Assembly (NCBI GenBank): GCA_015064735.1 | Contig: SVRP01000003.1 | Coordinates: 142,248 to 206,247 of the forward strand | Length of the DNA: 64,000 nt | Direction: 5' to 3' | Source: Oscillospiraceae bacterium | Lineage (GTDB): Bacteria > Bacillota > Clostridia > Oscillospirales > CAG-272 | Part shown: piece after piece, positions 58,593 to 64,000 of the stretch | How positions within the stretch are numbered: position 1 is the stretch's first letter | Layout: every line of letters starts with the position of its first letter | Made by a program: the position numbers and the translations under genes | Notes under the pieces: generated by a model | What the model was told of the DNA's origin: nothing | Database searches by the model: none | What the model saw: the letters and a program-made list of their open reading frames with translations, nothing else

Positions 58593-59627
58593 ATGAATAC
58601 TGAAATTTTTAAGCTTTTACCGAACGAATCAAACAACCCCTCGATTAAAAAAGCTGCCGAAATACTTTGCGGCGGCGGCCTCGTTGCCTTTCCTACGGAA
58701 ACCGTTTACGGTCTTGGAGGCGACGCTACGAATCCTTCCGCAGCAAAGAATATATACAAAGCCAAGGGGCGTCCCTCTGACAACCCCTTGATAATACATA
58801 TTGCGGACCCTGCCGACGCAGAGCTTTACGCATATACGAGTGAGACCTACTACAAGCTGGCTGCTGCTTTTATGCCGGGACCTCTTACCGTAATTCTTCC
58901 CAAAAAGGATACCGTTCCCATTGAGGTTACGGGAGGACTTGACACGGTTGCCGTGCGCTGTCCCTCTCATCCTATTGCTCGCGCGCTTATAAGAAAAGCG
59001 GGAGTAGCTATTGCCGCGCCCTCCGCAAATCTTTCGGGCAGTCCTTCTCCTACGTCTGGAGAGCACGTTATCCGTGATCTTAACGGCAGGATTGAGGTAA
59101 TAATTGACGGCGGTGAGTGCGATATAGGACTTGAATCAACTATAATTAAGCTCGACGGTGAGCGCGCTACCCTCTTAAGACCCGGCGCTATTACGGCGGA
59201 CGCTCTTTCATGTATATGCAAAAAGGTAGATATCGCTCCCGCTGTAACCGAATCCTTAAAGGAAAACGAGCGTCCTCTCTCTCCCGGAATGAAATACAGA
59301 CATTACGCCCCCAAGGCGCCGCTTATTCTTCTTGACGGAGACGAGGAGGAGGTGCTATCCTATATGTATCGTAGGCAAAACGCCGAGCGTTGCGTTATTA
59401 TCTGCTATGACGAGGAGCTTGAATATCTGCGTAACGAACGAATTATTTCAATCGGCGCAAGGGACGATCTTAATATGCAGGCACACTCCCTTTTCTCGGC
59501 TCTTCGGCTTGCCGACGAGCTTGACGGCGAGGTGGTATACGCGCATCTGCCGAGCAAGGAGGGTGTTGGTCTCGCTCTTTATAATCGGCTTATCCGCGCG
59601 GCGGCGCACACTGTTTTGGAGGTATGA
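58593..59627 (+). CDS. Threonylcarbamoyl-AMP synthase, Sua5 type
   Basis: 344 aa. It makes threonylcarbamoyl-AMP for the t6A modification of ANN-decoding tRNAs. YrdC domain: GGLVAFPTETVYGLGGDA, YKAKGRPSDNPLIIHI, VAVRCPSHPIARALI and GVAIAAPSANLSGSPSPTSGEHV. After a linker with PGMKYRHYAPKAPL the C-terminal Sua5 domain (about 235-344) is present, so it is Sua5, not the short TsaC. ATG 58593 is preferred over a TTG seven codons earlier. Its stop overlaps a downstream ATG by 4 bases. Confidence 0.93.
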   Translation: MNTEIFKLLPNESNNPSIKKAAEILCGGGLVAFPTETVYGLGGDATNPSAAKNIYKAKGRPSDNPLIIHIADPADAELYAYTSETYYKLAAAFMPGPLTVILPKKDTVPIEVTGGLDTVAVRCPSHPIARALIRKAGVAIAAPSANLSGSPSPTSGEHVIRDLNGRIEVIIDGGECDIGLESTIIKLDGERATLLRPGAITADALSCICKKVDIAPAVTESLKENERPLSPGMKYRHYAPKAPLILLDGDEEEVLSYMYRRQNAERCVIICYDEELEYLRNERIISIGARDDLNMQAHSLFSALRLADELDGEVVYAHLPSKEGVGLALYNRLIRAAAHTVLEV

Positions 59628-59629
59628 AA

Positions 59630-60328
59630 ATGTTCAACGGTAAAATGAAGGCTGTTACGTTCAGCTACGACGACGGAACGGTTCAGGACAAGCGTCTTTT
59701 GGACATCTTTAATAAATACGGATTGAAAGCGACCTTTAATCTCAACTCCGAGCTTCTCGGAAAAAAACGGAATATTACGGTTGACGGCGTTGATATCTGC
59801 CACGACAAGATAGAGCCGCAAGACATACGTCATATATACGAGGGACATGAAATAGCCTCCCACACTTTGACACATCCCCGTCTTCCCGACATTTCGGACG
59901 ACGGCGAGGTAATCCGTCAGGTCGAGACTGACAGACTACGCCTTTCCGAGCTTGCGGGATACGAGGTCGTGGGATTTGCGTATCCGTGCGGAGGTAAAAA
60001 CTGCGACAGCCGTGTATCTAAGCTTATCCGCGAAAACACGGGTATTAAATACTGCCGCACCATAATTTCCAATCACGGCTTTGAGAGGCAGGAAAATCTC
60101 TACGAATTCAATCCCACGGTACACCACCACAGAGAATGGGATAAAATGTACGAGCTTGCGGAAAAATTTATAAAGCTATCCCCCGACACTCCAAGTGTTT
60201 TCTATATATGGGGACATTCATTTGAATTTGACATAAGAAACGACTGGGAACGCTTTGAGGACTTTTGCCGAATGATATCGGGAAGATCTGATATTTATTA
60301 CGGCACTAACAAGGACGTTCTCCTCTAA
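59630..60328 (+). CDS. Polysaccharide deacetylase (NodB domain)
   Basis: 232 aa. NodB-homology hydrolase with no signal peptide. Motif 1 is TFSYDDGTVQDKRLL (the two Asp), motif 2 HEIASHTLTHPRL, and motif 3 GFAYPCGGKNCDS; WGHSFEF and the final segment carry the late His. Carbohydrate esterase 4 enzymes deacetylate chitin-like or peptidoglycan sugars, but a cytoplasmic form may act on a small precursor. ATG 59630 is preferred: GGAGG lies 7 bases upstream. The in-frame ATG at 59624 is too close to it. Confidence 0.88.
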   Translation: MFNGKMKAVTFSYDDGTVQDKRLLDIFNKYGLKATFNLNSELLGKKRNITVDGVDICHDKIEPQDIRHIYEGHEIASHTLTHPRLPDISDDGEVIRQVETDRLRLSELAGYEVVGFAYPCGGKNCDSRVSKLIRENTGIKYCRTIISNHGFERQENLYEFNPTVHHHREWDKMYELAEKFIKLSPDTPSVFYIWGHSFEFDIRNDWERFEDFCRMISGRSDIYYGTNKDVLL

Positions 60329-60357
60329 GATAAAAAATAAGGACGGTAAATTAATTA

Positions 60358-62604
60358 ATGGCGAAGAAGACTAAGAAAATTCTTGAACCTACGGAAATAG
60401 TTCACGCTCCTGCAAGACCTCAGCTTATTACCGAAACAATAGAAACCAACTATATGCCATACGTTATGAGCGTTATAGTTTCCCGTGCCATTCCCGAAAT
60501 AGACGGTTTGAAGCCGGCTCACAGAAAGCTGCTTTATACCATGTACAAAATGGGACTCTTAAGCAAGGATCACCCCCGTGTCAAAAGTGCGAACATCGTA
60601 GGTAGAACCATGCAGCTCAACCCTCACGGAGATATGGCTATTTATGAAACAATGGTTCGTCTTACAAGAGCCAACGAGGCGCTTTTGCATCCCTTTATAG
60701 ATTCCAAGGGAAGCTTCGGTAAGCAGTATTCATCAAACATGAAATTTGCGGCTTCCCGTTACACCGAGGCAAAGCTCGATATTTTCTGTGCGGAGCTTTT
60801 CTCGGGCATCGACAAGGATGCGGTTGATATGATAGACAACTACGACGGCACGCAAAAGGAGCCCGCTCTGCTCCCTACCACCTTTCCTAACGTTCTCGTT
60901 ACCCCGAACACGGGTATCGCAGTCGGCATGGCATCGTCTATTTGCTCCTTTAATCTTGCGGAAATATGCGACGCAACGATCGCCTTGCTGAAAAATCCAA
61001 AGCTCTCGGTTGAAAAGCTTTTGGATATTCTCAAGGGACCCGACTTCCCCGGCGGCGGAGCTATTATATATAACCGCGATGCTATGCGTGAGATATACGA
61101 GACGGGCTCGGGCTCTGTTCCAACCCGCGCAAGATACACCTATGACAAGATGGAAAACTGCATAGAAATAACGCAGATACCCTACTCCACCACTATTGAG
61201 GTCATTCTCAAGAAGATATTCGACCTTATGAAGGAAGGCAAGCTTAAGGAAATAACCGACGCAAGAGACGAGAGCGACATTACGGGTCTTAAGCTGACAC
61301 TTGATTTGCGCAGAGGCACAGACCCCGAAAAGCTTATGAACAAGCTTTTCAAGTCCACCTCCCTTGAGGATAGCTTCAAGTGCAACTTTAACATTCTCGT
61401 TAACTCCTCTCCCCGTCAGATGGGAATTCTCGAAATTCTTTCCGAGTGGATAATCTTCCGTATGGGGTGCTTGCGCCGAGAGCTTACCTTCGACCTTAAC
61501 AAGAAGAAGGACAAGCTTCATCTGCTTATGGGACTTGGAAAGATTCTTCTTGACATTGACAAAGCAATAAAGATAATCCGTCATACCGAAAAGGAGGAGG
61601 ACGTTATCCCCAACCTTATGTCGGGCTTCGGCATCGACCAGATTCAGGCGGAATATATTGCCGAGATCAAGCTGCGTAACCTTAACAAGCAATACATTAT
61701 AAACAGAATTAACGAAATAGAAGGCTTGCAGGCGGAGATCGCCAAGATTGAGGATATCCTCGGAGATGAGCTGAAGCTCAAGGCTCTTATTGCTTCTCAG
61801 CTTAATGAGATCAAGAAGAAGTACGGTCAGCCCAGAAAAACTCAGCTTATTCATTCCGACGACGTTGAGGAATACGTTGAGGACAAGACCCCCGAAAACT
61901 ACAACGTTCGTATCTACATGACAAGAGAGGGATATTTCAAGAAGATAACCATGCAGTCCCTCCGCGGAAATGACGAGCAGCGTCTCAAAGAAAATGATGA
62001 AATCGTCTATGAGGCCGAAACAGAAAACATTTCCGATCTTGTGATCATTACAGACAAATGTCAGCTTTACCGAGCAAGGACCGCGGATTTCGAGTGCGTC
62101 AAGGCGTCGTCAATGGGTGAGTATCTTCCCGCAAAGCTCGGCATGGACGACGGAGAAAAGCCCGTGTTTATGAGAGTTCAGAGCGGTTATCCCGAGGATG
62201 AGAGCTTTGTATTTATCTTTGAAAACGGAAAGGGTGTACGCATCCCCGCAAGCGCATACGAAACCAAGGGTAACAGAAGAAAGCTCATTAATGCTTATTC
62301 CGATGCGTCCCCCATTTGCGGAGTATTCTACGACAGTGAAAAAACACCTATTGACATTATGCTCGTGAGCGATGCCGAAAGAGCTATTATTATTAAGTCC
62401 TCGCTTATCGCCAAAAAGGCTACGAGAACTTCGGGCGGTATCACTCTTATAACTATGAAAAAGGGTAACAAGCTTGTCAGAGCAATCTCCGATTACGACG
62501 ATAAATACAATAAGCTGAACGGTTACAGAAAATACAAGATACCTGCATCGGGTCAGCTTCTCGCGCCCGAGGATATGGGGGCTCTTCAATTACGTATAGA
62601 ATGA
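60358..62604 (+). CDS. Type IIA topoisomerase, subunit A (topoisomerase IV ParC-like)
   Basis: 748 aa. DNA-cutting subunit: SVIVSRAIPEIDGLKPAHRKLLYTMYKMGL, HPRVKSANIVGRTMQLNPHGDMAIYETMVRLTR and the catalytic Tyr in KFAASRYTEAKLDIFCAEL. The C-terminal domain (from about residue 500) is short, with three or four blade-like repeats, and the GyrA box QRRGGKG is absent, which suggests topoisomerase IV (decatenase) rather than gyrase. No parE or gyrB gene is adjacent, though an ATPase partner is required and must be elsewhere. TAAATTAATT precedes the ATG and the ribosome site (GGACGG) is weak. Confidence 0.9.
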   Translation: MAKKTKKILEPTEIVHAPARPQLITETIETNYMPYVMSVIVSRAIPEIDGLKPAHRKLLYTMYKMGLLSKDHPRVKSANIVGRTMQLNPHGDMAIYETMVRLTRANEALLHPFIDSKGSFGKQYSSNMKFAASRYTEAKLDIFCAELFSGIDKDAVDMIDNYDGTQKEPALLPTTFPNVLVTPNTGIAVGMASSICSFNLAEICDATIALLKNPKLSVEKLLDILKGPDFPGGGAIIYNRDAMREIYETGSGSVPTRARYTYDKMENCIEITQIPYSTTIEVILKKIFDLMKEGKLKEITDARDESDITGLKLTLDLRRGTDPEKLMNKLFKSTSLEDSFKCNFNILVNSSPRQMGILEILSEWIIFRMGCLRRELTFDLNKKKDKLHLLMGLGKILLDIDKAIKIIRHTEKEEDVIPNLMSGFGIDQIQAEYIAEIKLRNLNKQYIINRINEIEGLQAEIAKIEDILGDELKLKALIASQLNEIKKKYGQPRKTQLIHSDDVEEYVEDKTPENYNVRIYMTREGYFKKITMQSLRGNDEQRLKENDEIVYEAETENISDLVIITDKCQLYRARTADFECVKASSMGEYLPAKLGMDDGEKPVFMRVQSGYPEDESFVFIFENGKGVRIPASAYETKGNRRKLINAYSDASPICGVFYDSEKTPIDIMLVSDAERAIIIKSSLIAKKATRTSGGITLITMKKGNKLVRAISDYDDKYNKLNGYRKYKIPASGQLLAPEDMGALQLRIE

Positions 62605-62615
62605 GGTAAAAAGAA

Positions 62616-62717
62616 ATGAACAGAAAATTAATTACAAAAATAATTTGCATCATACTTGCTTTGCTTATGGTTTCCGGTGTTGTTGTAATGGCAATAAATC
62701 TTATAGGAAATCTTTGA
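62616..62717 (+). CDS. 33-aa single-pass membrane micropeptide
   Basis: ATG 62616 has GAGG nine bases upstream and begins 11 bases after the topoisomerase stop. The peptide has a short basic N-terminus (MNRKLITK) and a hydrophobic helix of about 21 residues (IICIILALLMVSGVVVMAI), with the short tail NLIGNL and stop at 62715. It looks like a real small membrane protein of the operon, possibly a stray signal-anchor peptide. Function is unknown. A strong terminator follows at once. Confidence 0.65.
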   Translation: MNRKLITKIICIILALLMVSGVVVMAINLIGNL

Positions 62718-62719
62718 AA

Positions 62720-62766
62720 AAGAAAAACGGCGGACACAAGCTTAGTTTGTGTCCGCCGTTTTTCTT
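62720..62766. terminator. Bidirectional terminator at the end of the coaE-topoisomerase operon
   Basis: A perfect 20-bp inverted repeat (62720-62739 and 62747-62766) with a 7-base loop; AAGAAAAA and TTTTTCTT ends make it work in both directions, serving also the convergent gene ending at 62765. Confidence 0.92.
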
Positions 62767-64000
62767 ATTTTATTTTCTCTTCTTCGGTGATTTCCGCAAG
62801 CCTCATCATGACAGATGCCGTATATATATGGCAGTTGATCCAGAAGTTTCTGTATCCCTCGGCACAGTTTTCGCCTATAAAGAACGTGGGGAACATTCCC
62901 GTGGTTTTGTCCTGCATTCTCGTTACGTTATCGGCAAGCGCCATTGCTTTTTCAAGATACAGACGTTCTCTTGTCAGCTTATACATATTGAGAAAACCGT
63001 TGATTATATAAGCGGTGCTTGAATCTATCGGGCAGTAACAGAAATATTGCTCAAGTCCTGCGGGCGAGTGGAGGATCTCCTTTTTGTCCGAATACGGATT
63101 CCATTTGGGATATTCTCCCCATACAACAAACTGGTCCTCAATAAATCTCATCATATCAACAGCCTCGGCAACCATTTTCTCGTCATCGGATAAATTCTGC
63201 GCAATATACCCTATCAGATCGTTAGGGATAAAGTGGGTAAGATTCTGATAATTTGACGACACCTTTACGTCCTCAAACTGTCCTTCCCAATTATAGGTTT
63301 CAAGGCACTCCCCGGATATATATTTATAACATCCCTTTTCAAGCTCGCGCCAACACTCGTCCCCTGTCAACTTGTAGAGCATGTTAAAGAATATGACGAA
63401 TTTGAATCTCACGCATATATTATTGGTCATGGGCTTTCCCGTCTCGCAATCGTAAAGCAGATACCAGCTTCCGCAAGGAAGAACGTTTGCTTTATAATAC
63501 TCCGCTATGCGGAGAGCCGCATCTGAATACTTTTTATCTCCCGTTGCCTCGGCAAGATTAAGATAGGCTATTCCCGCATCGGCAGGATATATCATCATTG
63601 TCGTGTCCTTACATTTCCATGCTGCAGGCGCTACGGCATTTACCGCATCGACGTCAAGACCCTTAAATGAGTACGTGGGGGGCAAAAATGCAAGCGGATG
63701 GTCCTCACCAAAGCTGATAGAAAGGAGGTAATCCGCAGCTCTGCGTGCGAGCTTTATAGCATTTTCCGCATTTTTTGGCTCAAGCTTCGCGTAATTTATC
63801 ATTGCGCCTATAATACTTGATATCGTCTTTGCGGGATACACGTTATGCGGATAATCCGGCTTAGGCTCTCCATGCTCAAGCCAATACTGTACCATAGGAT
63901 CATTATACGTGAAGCGAAAGGCATCCAGCGCGCTTTCTCTGTAGTTTTTTGCTTTGGGAGGTAGTGCCTCACGTCCCGGGAATGGGTCGCATTTGAAGAA
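62765..64000 (-). CDS. Probable carbohydrate-active (alpha/alpha)-barrel protein, 5' end beyond window
   Basis: 411 codons are visible. The frame is open through the right edge of the window (first visible residues FFKCDPFPGREALPPKAKNYRESA), so the true start lies outside and the ATG at 63895 is not the start. The protein shows repeated helical pairs with Trp/Tyr/Gly-rich loops (DYPHNVYPAKTISSIIGAMINYAKL, PADAGIAYLNLAEATGDKKYSDAALRIAEYY, ICVRFKFVIFFNMLYKLTGDECW), like six-hairpin glycosidases and epimerases. I cannot assign a GH family or a substrate. There is no transmembrane segment in the visible part. Confidence 0.7.
   Translation of the reverse strand, partial: FFKCDPFPGREALPPKAKNYRESALDAFRFTYNDPMVQYWLEHGEPKPDYPHNVYPAKTISSIIGAMINYAKLEPKNAENAIKLARRAADYLLSISFGEDHPLAFLPPTYSFKGLDVDAVNAVAPAAWKCKDTTMMIYPADAGIAYLNLAEATGDKKYSDAALRIAEYYKANVLPCGSWYLLYDCETGKPMTNNICVRFKFVIFFNMLYKLTGDECWRELEKGCYKYISGECLETYNWEGQFEDVKVSSNYQNLTHFIPNDLIGYIAQNLSDDEKMVAEAVDMMRFIEDQFVVWGEYPKWNPYSDKKEILHSPAGLEQYFCYCPIDSSTAYIINGFLNMYKLTRERLYLEKAMALADNVTRMQDKTTGMFPTFFIGENCAEGYRNFWINCHIYTASVMMRLAEITEEEKIK

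Noticed and set aside
60733..61854. 373-codon minus-strand frame opposite the topoisomerase gene
   Set aside because: An antisense shadow of codon bias in a confident gene.

Overview
The window reads as a chromosomal segment of an anaerobic, spore-lineage Clostridia bacterium (Bacillota), probably an uncultured gut-type member. Support comes from the pyruvate formate-lyase pair at the left edge, AddAB instead of RecBCD, CwlD, WhiA, a split two-subunit transketolase, strong purine-rich ribosome binding sites, many TTGACA-17 bp-TATAAT promoters, and tRNA genes with encoded CCA. Coding density is high and no gap exceeds 300 bases. The longest gap, about 280 bp at 1649-1927, is filled by a palindromic repeat array and a terminator.

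Layout. 1-771: end of pflB and pflA. 815-2152: a small variable patch with a tRNA-3'-end-like fragment, an unrecognised 237-aa gene, a GTGAAAT/ATTTCAC hairpin array, and a tRNA-Thr/tRNA-Tyr operon. 2210-5217: two tandem metallo-beta-lactamase-fold paralogs followed by an iron-type alcohol dehydrogenase. 5244-7139: SGNH-hydrolase lipoprotein. 7199-10576 (minus): serC-serA, a possible ThyX-like protein and a Dabb protein. 10717-13571: trpS and the two transketolase halves. 13626-19651 (minus): six-gene run of PDZ-less HtrA protease, response regulator, histidine kinase, RlmA methyltransferase, glycosyltransferase and TIM-barrel protein. 19981-26977: addB-addA. 27047-37415 (minus): rlmB, a degenerate P-type-ATPase-like membrane protein, two linked radical-SAM-associated genes, araB, ddl, alr. 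37571-39778: cwlD and radA. 39941-46853: a seven-gene phage head-assembly and DNA-packaging cassette with no integrase, tail fibre, lysis or replication gene. 46984-50140: small unknown protein, AraC regulator, and a divergent sugar isomerase/oxidoreductase pair. 50206-53589 (minus): HAD nucleotidase, murB, whiA, then rpe and a 31-aa membrane peptide. 53745-62717: oxidoreductase, then coaE, lytic transglycosylase, M18 aminopeptidase, prfA, sua5/tsaC, deacetylase, topoisomerase A subunit and a 33-aa membrane peptide. 62765-64000: a 5'-truncated probable carbohydrate-active protein.

How genes work together. serC and serA make the first two steps of serine synthesis. The split transketolase and rpe serve the non-oxidative pentose phosphate pathway. 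alr and ddl supply D-Ala-D-Ala, and murB, cwlD and the lytic transglycosylase act on the wall. AddAB and RadA handle recombination.

The strongest candidates for undescribed biology are three. First, the compact, intact, terminator-bounded phage head/packaging cassette, which looks like a domesticated or satellite-type capsid module. Second, the 1015-aa protein that keeps P-type ATPase topology but has lost the phosphorylated aspartate motif and gained a roughly 400-residue acidic N-terminus. Third, the nested hairpin array that abuts the promoter of an orphan gene beside tRNA genes. All family assignments come from reading motifs by eye; no database search was run.
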